DNA of 64,000 nt, from positions 62,001-126,000 of the forward strand of contig CAMAFY010000002.1 in assembly GCA_945833885.1 (NCBI GenBank). Direction: 5' to 3'. The translations under genes were made by a program, and so were the position numbers. The notes below the pieces were generated by a model, which did no database searches, was not told the DNA's origin, and saw only the letters and a program-made list of their open reading frames with translations. Position 1 is the first letter of the stretch. The number at the start of each line of letters is the position of its first letter. Source of the stretch: an uncultured Bacteroidales bacterium (GTDB lineage Bacteria; Bacteroidota; Bacteroidia; Bacteroidales; Bacteroidaceae). Positions 25,865 to 35,171 of this stretch are shown here, piece after piece.

Positions 25865-28800
25865 ATGGCGGTTCTGGTGCCCGAAAGTTTCAACGACAAG
25901 AATCCCATCTCCGATGATCTCAAAGCCTTTTATGAATACTATTCCATCCTGATGGAGCCCTGGGACGGACCCGCAGCCCTGCTATTCAGTGATGGCAGGT
26001 ATGCTGGTGGAATGCTTGACCGCAACGGATTGCGTCCAAGCCGGTATACGATTACCAATAAAGGCCTGATGGTTGTTGCAAGTGAGGTGGGTGTTATGGA
26101 TTTCGAACCCGGGGAGATTGCTGAGAAAGGCCGTTTGCAACCCGGAAAAATCCTGTTGGTCGACACACAGGAAGGCAAGATCTATTACGATGGTGAAATC
26201 AAAGAGCGTCTGGCCAAGGCACATCCCTACAAGGACTGGTTGCGGATGAACCGCATCCAGTTGGAGAATCTCAAAAGCGGTCGTCACGTAAGGAATGATG
26301 TGGAGAATCTGGAGCGGAAGTTGCTGACTTTCGGTTTTGGAGAAGAGGATATCGAAAAGACCATCATACCCATGTGTGTCAACGGTTCGGAACCAGTGGC
26401 CGCCATGGGTAACGACACTCCGCTCGCCGTTGCGAGCGACCGTCCTCAGATCTTCTTCAACTACTTCCGGCAGCAGTTCGCTCAGGTCACCAATCCCGCC
26501 ATCGACCCGATACGTGAGGAACTCGTCATGTCCCTTACGGAATATATCGGAACTGTGGGTAAGGGTATCCTGAATCCCGACGAATCAAACTGCAAGATGG
26601 TGCGTCTGCCCCATCCTGTCCTCAACAATACCCAACTGGACATTCTATGCAATATCCGGTACAAGGGATTCAACACCACCAAACTTCCCATCCTCTTCCC
26701 GGTAGAGGGAGGAGAGAGCGGACTCCGCAACGCACTTGAAAATCTCTGCCGCGAGGCTGAGGAGTGTGTGGACAAAGGCATCAGTTACATTATCCTCTCT
26801 GATCGTGGAATCGACGCCGAACATGCGGCCATTCCCTCCCTGTTGGCTGTCAGCGCGGTGCATCATCACCTGATAAACGTCGGAAAGCGTGTGCAGACAG
26901 CATTGATTGTTGAGAGCGGTGAAATCCGTGAAGTGATGCACGCCGCCCTTCTTCTCGGTTACGGGGCAAGTGCCATCTGCCCTTATCTCACCTTTTCCGT
27001 ATTGGATGATCTGGTGAAAAGGGGTGAGATACAGGTGAACTACGAGACGGCGGAGAAGAATTATATAAAGGCTGTCTGCAAAGGACTCTTCAAGACCATG
27101 TCGAAGATGGGCATCAGCACCATCCGCTCGTATCGGGGAGCCAAGATATTCGAGAGTGTCGGACTGAGTGAGGCCCTTCTGAGAAAATACTTCGGTACGG
27201 AGATGAGCACCATCGGAGGTGTCGGATTGGCGCATATCGCCGCGGATGCCATCCGCCTGCACAAAGAAGGTTTCATGGCCGAGAAGGAGCCGGAATTCCT
27301 TCCCAACAACGGACAGTTCAACTATCGTCGGGATGGAATCCAGCATGCCTGGAACCCCGAGACCATCAGTACCCTGCAACTTGCCACACGTTTGGGAAGT
27401 TACAAGAAGTTTAAGGAGTTCACACGTTTGGTGGACGAGAAGGAGAAGCCCATCTTCATCCGCGATTTCTTCGATATCCGCATGGCGGAAAAGCCCGTTC
27501 CTCTGGACGAGGTGGAGCCTGTGGAGAGCATCGTACGCCGTTTCGTCACGGGAGCCATGTCGTTCGGAGCCATCAGTATCGAGGCGCATGAGGCCCTTGC
27601 TCTGGCGATGAACAAACTGGGCACGCGAAGCAACACTGGCGAGGGTGGCGAGGATAACGCCAGATACAGCAGCACATTTGAAGGGATATCCTTGAGCAGC
27701 AAGACCAAGCAGGTGGCAAGCGGACGATTCGGAGTCACTGCCGAATATCTGGTGAACGCCGAGGAGATACAGATTAAAGTGGCACAAGGTGCCAAGCCTG
27801 GCGAAGGTGGGCAGTTGCCGGGATTCAAGGTGAACGAGATCATTGCAAAAACCCGAAACAGCATTCCCGGCATCAGCCTCATCTCGCCCCCGCCTCACCA
27901 TGATATTTATAGTATTGAGGACCTGGCACAGTTGATATTCGACTTGAAGAACGTCAACCCCACGGCCGCCGTCAGCGTGAAATTGGTGGCGGAAAGTGGC
28001 GTGGGAACCATTGCGGCAGGTGTGGCCAAGGCAAATGCCGACCTGATTGTCATCAGCGGTTCGGAAGGTGGCACGGGTGCGTCTCCCGCCAGTTCGATGA
28101 GGTTCGCGGGCATCAGTCCTGAGATAGGGTTGAGCGAAGCCCAGCAGACCCTGATGCTCAACGGGCTGCGGCAGCAGGTACGTCTTCAGACCGACGGTCA
28201 GTTGAAGACCGGACGCGACGTCATTGCCATGGCGCTTTTGGGTGCCGACGAGTTTGCCTTCGGCACATTGCCCTTGATTGTGCTCGGATGTGTGATGATG
28301 CGCAAATGCAACACCAACACCTGTCCTGTGGGTGTGGCCACGCAGAATCCGGAACTTAGGGAGAAGTTCCGCGGACATTATCAGTACGTGGTCAACTATT
28401 TCACATTCCTTGCTCAGGAGGTGCGCGAATATCTGTCGGTCATGGGATTCCGTTCGCTCGACGAAATTATTGGCCGTACCGACCTGCTTGGAATGAAGCC
28501 CCAGCAACCGGGCAGCAAATCGTCGAAACTTGATTTCTCACGTCTGCTCCATTCCGAGGGACAGCCCCAACATTGGGATGGGCGCACCTTCACAAAGGTG
28601 GAGGGAGTGAAGGATTTCGATATCCTCACCGATGCAAAGGCCTCTGTGGAGACCGGCAGGGAGGTCCATCTCGACTATACAATCAAGAATACCGACCGCG
28701 CCACATGCACCATGCTTTCGGGATTGATAGCCCGCACATACGGTGAGAAGGGATTGCCCGACAGCACCATCAACATCACGTTCAAAGGTTCCGCAGGTCA

Positions 28801-29443
28801 GAGTTTCGGAGCATTCCTTACCAAAGGCGTGAATGTCAAACTTGAAGGTGAGGCAAACGACTATTTCGGAAAGGGACTTTCGGGCGGACGCATCAGCATC
28901 TTCCCGCCCGTCCGGTCAGGCGAGGATTTTGTGGCAGCGGACAACATCATAGCCGGAAATACAGGCCTCTACGGTGCCACCTCCGGTGAACTCTACGTCA
29001 ACGGACAGGTGGGCGAGCGCTTTGCCGTGAGAAATTCCGGCGCCATAGCCGTGGTGGAAGGTGCCGGCGACCATTGTTGCGAATACATGACCGGCGGACG
29101 CGTTGTGGTATTGGGTCGTACGGGGCGCAATTTTGCCGCCGGTATGTCGGGTGGCGTTGCCTATGTATGGAATAAGGATGGCAATTTCGACTACTTCTGT
29201 AATATGGATATGGTCGAACTCTCGCTTTTGGAGGAAAGCAGTTACCGCAAGGAGTTGCACGAACTCATCCGTCAGCACTGGCTTTACACGGGTTCGCGTC
29301 TGGCCAGACTCATTCTGGACGATTGGAACCATTATGTGGAGCAGTTTATCCAGGTGGTGCCCATCGAGTACAAGCGTGTGCTGCAAGAAGAGCAGATGAG
29401 GAAATTGCAGCAAAAGATTGCCGATATAGCACGCGACTATTAA
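25865..29443 (+). CDS. gltB: Glutamate synthase large subunit, central and synthase domains (downstream of in-frame TAG)
   Basis: This is the continuation of gltB in the same frame after the TAG at 25859. It encodes the rest of the glutaminase domain (MAVLVPESFNDKNPISDD, NGLRPSRYTITN), the central domain, and the FMN-binding synthase barrel with GEGGEDNARYS, QGAKPGEGGQLPG, SPPPHHDIYSIEDLAQLI and GGTGASPASSMRFAG. The iron-sulphur cysteines lie in CVMMRKCNTNTCPVGVATQ. The C-terminal beta-helix follows (GEANDYFGKGLSGG, EYMTGGRVVVLG). Together with the upstream part the length is about 1498 residues, normal for GltB. ATG 25868 could start a truncated protein, but this would lack the catalytic cysteine and work only with ammonia, if at all. 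Confidence 0.85.
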   Translation: MAVLVPESFNDKNPISDDLKAFYEYYSILMEPWDGPAALLFSDGRYAGGMLDRNGLRPSRYTITNKGLMVVASEVGVMDFEPGEIAEKGRLQPGKILLVDTQEGKIYYDGEIKERLAKAHPYKDWLRMNRIQLENLKSGRHVRNDVENLERKLLTFGFGEEDIEKTIIPMCVNGSEPVAAMGNDTPLAVASDRPQIFFNYFRQQFAQVTNPAIDPIREELVMSLTEYIGTVGKGILNPDESNCKMVRLPHPVLNNTQLDILCNIRYKGFNTTKLPILFPVEGGESGLRNALENLCREAEECVDKGISYIILSDRGIDAEHAAIPSLLAVSAVHHHLINVGKRVQTALIVESGEIREVMHAALLLGYGASAICPYLTFSVLDDLVKRGEIQVNYETAEKNYIKAVCKGLFKTMSKMGISTIRSYRGAKIFESVGLSEALLRKYFGTEMSTIGGVGLAHIAADAIRLHKEGFMAEKEPEFLPNNGQFNYRRDGIQHAWNPETISTLQLATRLGSYKKFKEFTRLVDEKEKPIFIRDFFDIRMAEKPVPLDEVEPVESIVRRFVTGAMSFGAISIEAHEALALAMNKLGTRSNTGEGGEDNARYSSTFEGISLSSKTKQVASGRFGVTAEYLVNAEEIQIKVAQGAKPGEGGQLPGFKVNEIIAKTRNSIPGISLISPPPHHDIYSIEDLAQLIFDLKNVNPTAAVSVKLVAESGVGTIAAGVAKANADLIVISGSEGGTGASPASSMRFAGISPEIGLSEAQQTLMLNGLRQQVRLQTDGQLKTGRDVIAMALLGADEFAFGTLPLIVLGCVMMRKCNTNTCPVGVATQNPELREKFRGHYQYVVNYFTFLAQEVREYLSVMGFRSLDEIIGRTDLLGMKPQQPGSKSSKLDFSRLLHSEGQPQHWDGRTFTKVEGVKDFDILTDAKASVETGREVHLDYTIKNTDRATCTMLSGLIARTYGEKGLPDSTINITFKGSAGQSFGAFLTKGVNVKLEGEANDYFGKGLSGGRISIFPPVRSGEDFVAADNIIAGNTGLYGATSGELYVNGQVGERFAVRNSGAIAVVEGAGDHCCEYMTGGRVVVLGRTGRNFAAGMSGGVAYVWNKDGNFDYFCNMDMVELSLLEESSYRKELHELIRQHWLYTGSRLARLILDDWNHYVEQFIQVVPIEYKRVLQEEQMRKLQQKIADIARDY

Positions 29444-29507
29444 GCATACGTTCTCTACAGTCTCCACCCTTACCGATGGGGATGCAGGGCAATATCAATA
29501 ATAAACT

Positions 29508-29560
29508 TCTCAGGCGGGTTCTATAAAATGAGAGTTGTCGGATTTCGAAAAAGACGAAAG
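29508..29560 (+). other. Partial match to the L1/L2 leader element between gltB and gltD
   Basis: CAGGCGGGTTCT is identical to the start of the nadB leader, and CGGATTTCG and GACGGCAAAA resemble its conserved block, but the closing CCCGCC arm is missing. The gltB-gltD gap (29444-29671) contains no gene and no obvious terminator. Confidence 0.25.
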
Positions 29561-29671
29561 ACGGCAAAATGTGCTCTTGAATATTATATATAATGTACCC
29601 CTAAAATCGATATTAAGTATTTAGGCCGGTAACTGAAAGAACCCACCTTCATTATAGAAAATATCAATGAT

Positions 29672-31051
29672 ATGGGAGATCCAAAAGCATTTCTGAGCAT
29701 ACATCGTAAAGAGGCCGGATACAGGCCTGTAAGTGAACGCGTGTACGACTTCAGCGAGGTGGAACAGACCCTCAACACGCACGACCGCCGCGAGCAAGCC
29801 AGCCGTTGCATGGACTGCGGTGTTCCCTTCTGCCATTGGGCATGTCCGTTGGGAAACAAATGCCCGGAGTGGAACGATGCCCTCTACAAAGGCAAATGGA
29901 AACTGGCGTACAAGATACTCACATCCACCAACCCTTTCCCCGAATTTACCGGACGCATCTGTCCAGCACTTTGCGAGAAGAGTTGCGTGCTCCAACTTAC
30001 CATGCACGAACCTACCACCAACCGTGAGGACGAATGCGCCATTATGGAGCGTGCCTGGCAGGAAAGTTACATCGTTCCCTGTCCGCCGGACAAGCGTACA
30101 GGGCAGAGCGTGGCTGTCATTGGCGCGGGTCCGTCAGGATTGAGCGCCGCTTGGTATCTCAATAAACAGGGAGTTTCTGTGGACGTCTACGACGCCAACC
30201 CCAAGGCCGGCGGTCTGCTCCGTTACGGTATTCCCAATTTCAAGTTGCAGAAAGAGGTCATCGAGCGTCGCATCAAACTCATGAAAGCCGAGGGAATAGC
30301 GTTCCATTTCGGAGTCCATGTGGACCTGAAACAGGATTCCTTCTGTATGGAAAGCCTGGAAAAGGCCATCGGTAAGTACGATGCCTATATCATCGCCACA
30401 GGAACCCCCATGGCGCGTGACCTCAACATCCCGGGACGTGACCTCAAAGGCGTCCATCTGGCTCTCGAACTCTTGTCCCAGCAAAACCGCATACTTGATG
30501 GAGAGACGCCGGATGCCGGAAGTCTGGTCAACGCAAAGGGGAAGCGCGTCCTGGTCATTGGCGGAGGCGACACCGGTTCGGACTGTATCGGAACGGCCCA
30601 TAGACAGGGTTGTACGAGTGTGACCCAGATAGAAATCATGCCCCAACCTCCTGTGGGCGACAATCCCTCCACCCCTTGGCCCTCGTGGCCTGTGGTGATG
30701 AAGACCACCAGCAGCCATGAGGAAGGATGCGAAAGACGTTGGTTGCTCAACACCAATCAGTTCGTCGGAGAGGACGGAAAACTTGTGGGAGCCGAGGTGG
30801 AAGGCGTGGTTTGGGAGCAGAACCCCGATGGTGGCCGTCCCATCATGAAGTTGGACGGCCATAAGGAAATCATACCCTGTGATATGGTACTTTTGGCCAT
30901 GGGTTTCCTTAAACCCCAGCATCCCGAGTATCCCGCGAATGTTTTTGTGACAGGTGATGCCGCTTCGGGAGCAAGTCTTGTGGTGCGTGCCATCGCCGCC
31001 GGAAAGAATACGTCGCAGCAAGTGGGAGAATACCTCGGAAATCTCCAATGA
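29672..31051 (+). CDS. gltD: Glutamate synthase small subunit
   Basis: GltD supplies electrons from NAD(P)H through FAD and iron-sulphur clusters to the large subunit. The 459-residue protein has the N-terminal cluster-binding cysteines (CMDCGVPFCHWACPLGNKC and CPALCEKSCVL), an FAD-binding motif VAVIGAGPSGLSAAWYL near residue 150, and the NADPH-binding motif VLVIGGGDTGSDCIG near residue 290. The final FAD contact is FVTGDAASGASLVV. It lies 228 bp after gltB on the same strand. In many Bacteroidales asnB follows these genes; here asnB is 11 kb away on the other strand. A terminator closes the gene. Confidence 0.95.
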   Translation: MGDPKAFLSIHRKEAGYRPVSERVYDFSEVEQTLNTHDRREQASRCMDCGVPFCHWACPLGNKCPEWNDALYKGKWKLAYKILTSTNPFPEFTGRICPALCEKSCVLQLTMHEPTTNREDECAIMERAWQESYIVPCPPDKRTGQSVAVIGAGPSGLSAAWYLNKQGVSVDVYDANPKAGGLLRYGIPNFKLQKEVIERRIKLMKAEGIAFHFGVHVDLKQDSFCMESLEKAIGKYDAYIIATGTPMARDLNIPGRDLKGVHLALELLSQQNRILDGETPDAGSLVNAKGKRVLVIGGGDTGSDCIGTAHRQGCTSVTQIEIMPQPPVGDNPSTPWPSWPVVMKTTSSHEEGCERRWLLNTNQFVGEDGKLVGAEVEGVVWEQNPDGGRPIMKLDGHKEIIPCDMVLLAMGFLKPQHPEYPANVFVTGDAASGASLVVRAIAAGKNTSQQVGEYLGNLQ

Positions 31052-31099
31052 TGAAGTGATAAATGGACGCAAAATCCGGCGTCAAGAACGAAGAACAGC

Positions 31100-31146
31100 A
31101 ACAGTATGGCTTCTGCACGTTGGCGGAAGTCATACTGTTTTTTCAT
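31100..31146 (+). terminator. Intrinsic terminator after gltD
   Basis: AACAGTATGGCTTC (31100-31113) pairs with GAAGTCATACTGTT (31126-31139) with one mismatch, followed by a T run through 31143. Confidence 0.75.
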
Positions 31147-31266
31147 GGCGTCTCCGGCAAAGGGTTTGCGTTTCTTGCCCGATGTTTTGCAGTTTGGAGA
31201 AGGTGGCATCCGCATGTGTCCGGTGTTTTGTAGGGTATTTGTAATTTTGCGGCAGAAAAACATTTG

Positions 31267-31341
31267 AGGTGGTATGCCGGATCAACTTATCTATGGCTTA
31301 AAGACTACAAGCAGTTGATTGAAATCAGGGAACAACAGTAA
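31267..31341 (+). other. Possible short coding remnant ahead of the GH31 gene
   Basis: A frame reading RWYAGSTYLWLKDYKQLIEI followed by REQQ and TAA ends just before the terminator at 31356. It looks protein-like but has no start codon of its own and I do not recognise it. The rest of the gap 31052-31422 holds only two terminators and a lone TAATTTTG element at 31242-31249. Confidence 0.25.
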
Positions 31342-31355
31342 AGCATAAACCTCAA

Positions 31356-31386
31356 AATCCATTCTTTTTTCTGATGGATTTTTTTT
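31356..31386 (+). terminator. Terminator just upstream of the GH31 gene
   Basis: AATCCAT (31356-31362) pairs with ATGGATT (31374-31380), followed by eight T in total. It lies 37 bp before the GH31 start codon. Confidence 0.55.
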
Positions 31387-31422
31387 AGAATCCATCCAAA
31401 CAACATCCCTTTCATCATTGCT

Positions 31423-34365
31423 ATGAACCCTACAAAGAAAATCCTTTCTTTATTCCTTGGCCTGGCATTTCCTGCGCTTTTCGCTCATGCCGATTATGAG
31501 CGCAGCGGTAATTTCGTCACCATTCATCCCACGTCGGGTGCTTCGCGTACCATTCGTCTGCAGGTCATCAACGACCATATCATCCGCGTAGAGCAGACCC
31601 CTGATGCTGAAATCCCCAAGAAAAAGACCAGTCTGGTAGTGCTGCCGCAGCACGGAAGCCCCAAATTCAGTGTGCAGGAAGACGGGCAGTATTTGCAGAT
31701 TCTTGCCGCAGGCATAAGTGCCAAAGTCTCGAAATCCGATGGAAAAGTGGCGTTCTTCGATGCCCAGGGGAAGCCTCTGCTGGCGGAGAAGCACAAGTCG
31801 TTCCAGCCCTATCTCAGTCCTCAGACCCAACTTCCTGAAACATACCGACCCTCCTCGCCCGAGGAAATCGGATGGGGAAAGACCGAGGATGCCCATATCC
31901 TGAGCCTTGAAGACCGTAGCGGTTATTCGTGGAATGTCCGCTTCGACTCCCCCGAGGATGAGGCCATCTACGGATTGGGACAGCACCAAAGCGAGGAGAT
32001 GAACTATAAGGGACGCAACGAGGAACTCTTCCAGTACAACACCAAAGTGAGCGTTCCCTTTGTGGTCAGCACCGCCGGTTACGGACTCCTTTGGGACAGT
32101 TACAGTTACGGCCGTTGGGGAAATCCCGAGAATTACCGCCAGTTGGGTGGCGTTTTCCGCCTCTATGACCGCGACGGCCAGTGCGGAAACCTCACAGGAA
32201 CGTACACGGAGGCCGGAGGCCGGCAGATTGTCCGCGGCGAGGACTCCCTCTATTACGAAAATTCCCGCGAGATTCCGCGCCTTCCACAGGGATTTGCCCT
32301 CAATGGCAGCCATGTCGTCTACGAAGGTTTTCTTGAGGCTCCCGCGTCCGATGTCTTCCATTTCATCCTCTATTACGCCGGATACGTCAAGGTTTATCTC
32401 GACGGACACCTTGTTGTTCCCGAAAGATGGCGCACGGCGTGGAACCCCAATGCGTATAAATTCCAGGCCTCTCTGCTGAAAGGCCGCCGAACTCCCATAC
32501 GCATCGAGTGGAAGCCCGATGGCGACGTCAGTTACTGCGGACTTCGTGTGGCGCCATTGCAGAGTGCTGAGGCGCAGCGCGATGTAAGCATCTGGGCAGA
32601 GATGGACCGCGACATGGATTATTATGTCATTGCCGGCGACAACATCGACCATATCATCAGCGGATACCGCACGCTTACCGGAAAATCGCAGGTGATGCCC
32701 AAATGGAGTCTGGGATTCTGGCAGAGCCGCGAGCGCTACAAGACCCAGGAAGAACTGACCTCCACCCTTGCCGAACTGCGTCGCCGCCGCATACCTGTGG
32801 ACGTTATGGTGCAGGACTGGAACTATTGGCGCGACGACCAGTGGGGAAGCCACGAGTTCGACCCCGCACGTTTCCCCAATCCGCAGGCGATGTTCGACAG
32901 TGTGCACGATGCCGGAGCGCGGATTATGGTCAGTTGTTGGCCAAAGTTCTATTGCAACACCGGGCATTACCGCGAACTCGATGAGAACGGATGGATTTAT
33001 CGCCAGGCCGTCACCGACAGCATCTACGATTGGATTGGATATATGGGCTCGTTCTACGACGCTTACTCACAGGGCGCCCGGAAGATGTTCTGGCGCCAGA
33101 TGGACGAACACCTCTATACCCCCTTCGGAAAGAGCATGGATGCCTGGTGGATGGATGCCAGCGAACCGAATGTCCGCGACTGCACGCCGCTGAATTACCG
33201 TAAACTCCTGTGCGGACCGACGGCTTTGGGCACGAGTGACGAGTATTTCAACGCCTATTCCATCGTCAATGCCGACGCCATTTACAACGGACAGCGCGGT
33301 GTGAACCCCGACCGTCGCGTCTTCCTCCTCACACGTTCCGGATTTGCCGGCGAGCAGCGTTATGGTACCGCCACGTGGAGCGGAGACATCGCTACACGTT
33401 GGGAGGACATGAGGGCACAGGCATCGGCAGGGCTGAACTTTTCCATGGCAGGAATTCCCTTCTGGGGCATGGATATCGGTGGATTCTGCGTAGAAAACCG
33501 TTACATGAAGGCGCAGGGCGACTACGAGAGTACGGGAGTCGAGAGTGACGACCTTGCGGAATGGCGCGAACTTCAGGCACGTTGGCACCAGATGGGCTGC
33601 TTCGTCCCCCTCTTCCGCACGCATGGTCAGTGGCCGTTGCGCGAGGTCTGGAACATCGCTCCCGAGGGACATCCCGCTTATGACGCCATTGTCAGTTACG
33701 ATCGTCTGCGTTACCGCCTGATGCCATACCTTTACAGCATGGCAGGTTGGGTGCATTTCAACGATTACACCATGCTTCGCGCCCTGCCGATGGACTTCCC
33801 CGGACAACCTCACCTGTACAATATCTCCAATCAATGGATGTTCGGACCCTCCATCATGGCATGCCCCGTCATGGAGTACAAGGTCCGCAGCCGCGAAGTC
33901 ACCTTCCCCGAGGGCGTATGCTGGTACAATCTCCACACCGGCGACGCCGTTCCCGCCGTGCGGACCTTGCAGGTGGATGCCCCTTATGGGCGTATTCCCC
34001 TCTTCGCCCCCGCAGGTGCCATCATCCCCACAGGGCCCCAGTTGCAGTACGCCACCGAGCATCCTGCCGACGTTGTCCGCTTTTATGTCTACGCAGGTCG
34101 CGACGGGCAGTTCTCGCTCTACGAGGATGAGGGCGACGGTTATGGCTATGAACGGGGGAAATATGCCACCATCGACGTCCGCTACGACGATGCGAAACGC
34201 ACGCTGACATGGGGGAAACGTCAGGGAAAATTCCCCGGAATGCTCCGCAACCGCCGTTTCGAGGTGGTCTACATCACGCCCGACGCCCCGAAACCCTTCG
34301 ACCCCGATGCCCCCGCAGCCCATAGTGTCGAATACAAAGGCGATGCCCTCACCGTGCAGTTGTAG
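31423..34365 (+). CDS. Secreted glycoside hydrolase family 31, probably alpha-xylosidase
   Basis: A 980-residue GH31 enzyme with signal peptide MNPTKKILSLFLGLAFPALF (cut after AHA). Domains in order are an N-terminal beta-sandwich (about 30-230), a PA14-like insertion (about 275-385: GFALNGSHVVYEGFLEAPAS, YYAGYVKVYLDGHLV), the catalytic barrel (about 415-760) and C-terminal beta domains. The catalytic nucleophile is the Asp in WWMDASEPN, and the acid/base is the Asp in GTATWSGDI. As I recall, a PA14 insert at this position is known from Bacteroides alpha-xylosidases acting on xyloglucan, so this specificity is favoured; alpha-glucosidase activity cannot be excluded. There is no neighbouring SusCD pair, so it is not part of a visible polysaccharide utilisation locus. 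Confidence 0.85.
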   Translation: MNPTKKILSLFLGLAFPALFAHADYERSGNFVTIHPTSGASRTIRLQVINDHIIRVEQTPDAEIPKKKTSLVVLPQHGSPKFSVQEDGQYLQILAAGISAKVSKSDGKVAFFDAQGKPLLAEKHKSFQPYLSPQTQLPETYRPSSPEEIGWGKTEDAHILSLEDRSGYSWNVRFDSPEDEAIYGLGQHQSEEMNYKGRNEELFQYNTKVSVPFVVSTAGYGLLWDSYSYGRWGNPENYRQLGGVFRLYDRDGQCGNLTGTYTEAGGRQIVRGEDSLYYENSREIPRLPQGFALNGSHVVYEGFLEAPASDVFHFILYYAGYVKVYLDGHLVVPERWRTAWNPNAYKFQASLLKGRRTPIRIEWKPDGDVSYCGLRVAPLQSAEAQRDVSIWAEMDRDMDYYVIAGDNIDHIISGYRTLTGKSQVMPKWSLGFWQSRERYKTQEELTSTLAELRRRRIPVDVMVQDWNYWRDDQWGSHEFDPARFPNPQAMFDSVHDAGARIMVSCWPKFYCNTGHYRELDENGWIYRQAVTDSIYDWIGYMGSFYDAYSQGARKMFWRQMDEHLYTPFGKSMDAWWMDASEPNVRDCTPLNYRKLLCGPTALGTSDEYFNAYSIVNADAIYNGQRGVNPDRRVFLLTRSGFAGEQRYGTATWSGDIATRWEDMRAQASAGLNFSMAGIPFWGMDIGGFCVENRYMKAQGDYESTGVESDDLAEWRELQARWHQMGCFVPLFRTHGQWPLREVWNIAPEGHPAYDAIVSYDRLRYRLMPYLYSMAGWVHFNDYTMLRALPMDFPGQPHLYNISNQWMFGPSIMACPVMEYKVRSREVTFPEGVCWYNLHTGDAVPAVRTLQVDAPYGRIPLFAPAGAIIPTGPQLQYATEHPADVVRFYVYAGRDGQFSLYEDEGDGYGYERGKYATIDVRYDDAKRTLTWGKRQGKFPGMLRNRRFEVVYITPDAPKPFDPDAPAAHSVEYKGDALTVQL

Positions 34366-34476
34366 AATTTCCGCATGCGGACGACAACCCCTTCCCCCTA
34401 TGTTGATCATCATCTTCCGCACGCTTTCAAGGTAATGTCATAATTTTTCTTCCGAATCCCTTTCGGCATCTTTTTT

Positions 34477-34532
34477 CAGACCCTGCATGCCCGTTCTTCC
34501 CACGAAGACGTATGCAGGGTCTGTCCTTTTTT
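34477..34532 (+). terminator. Intrinsic terminator after the GH31 gene
   Basis: CAGACCCTGCAT (34477-34488) pairs perfectly with ATGCAGGGTCTG (34512-34523), followed by TCCTTTTTT. A T run also precedes the left arm. Confidence 0.75.
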
Positions 34533-34608
34533 GCGTTTTCTGCAAATTCTTTCCGAATCCCCTGCCCTGCCCTTCGGCCTGTGTATGGTGTGCCGCATGA
34601 TGCTGTTT

Positions 34609-34662
34609 GGGGGGGGGAACCATTTTCCCAGCGCCGGGAAAATGGTCGTGTATGGGGGGGGG
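34609..34662 (+). other. Perfect hairpin between two runs of nine G
   Basis: Runs of nine G at 34609-34617 and 34654-34662 flank a perfect 11-bp hairpin: ACCATTTTCCC (34619-34629) with GGGAAAATGGT (34636-34646) around a six-base loop. Further G4 runs follow. The block is intergenic, between the GH31 terminator and the peptidase gene. Confidence 0.6.
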
Positions 34663-34848
34663 AGGGGAAGGAACCGTGCTGCCACCAAGGATGGAGAACC
34701 GGAAGTGCGAACCTTTCTCCCCCCCGATTGAACGATGAAGAGTGGCAAAAAAACGGAGGTTTACTATAAGAATGCAGGTTTTTGTAGAGATTTCTGCCGT
34801 TTTCTTTCAGCAAATCAGTACTTTTGTACGGTTATAATGCGAGCGTTT

Positions 34849-34870
34849 CCTTACCGCAAATGCGGTAAGG
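34849..34870. promoter_or_regulatory. Perfect 22-bp palindrome, possible operator
   Basis: CCTTACCGCA (34849-34858), two A, then TGCGGTAAGG (34861-34870) form a perfect inverted repeat with a two-base centre. It lies about 300 bp upstream of the peptidase gene and 23 bp after a TACTTTTG promoter-like element (34819-34826), a position typical of an operator or a short leader hairpin. Confidence 0.4.
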
Positions 34871-34901
34871 TTCTGCAAAAAGCCTTACTGACGACCTTAA
34901 A

Positions 34902-34968
34902 GCGACAAAGCACAACCCACTATACAACTAATAATTGTGTGGTGGTAGTTGTAGAAACTACCTTAAAT
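34902..34968 (+). repeat. Dispersed GTGGTGG...CCACC hairpin element, copy C
   Basis: CCCACTATACAACTAATAAT, TGTGTGGTGGTAG and TAGAAACTACCTTAA match copy B at 18605 closely. It lies about 200 bp upstream of the peptidase gene; the stretch from here to 35171 shows no further feature. Confidence 0.55.
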
Positions 34969-35171
34969 TTATCCTACCATAGGACGTATGACCTCTGGCA
35001 ATCCTGTTTTTCCTGACGGATTGCACCATTTCCGATGCCGGGGAATCCGTTGGAAATCCTTTTTGTCATCCTGTCTTTTCGCACCGGATTTTCTTGCATT
35101 TATCCGGTTCTTCCTGCCATTGTTTTGAACTCGTCATCCCGAATGATTGAAAAACCATAAACCATCATATC

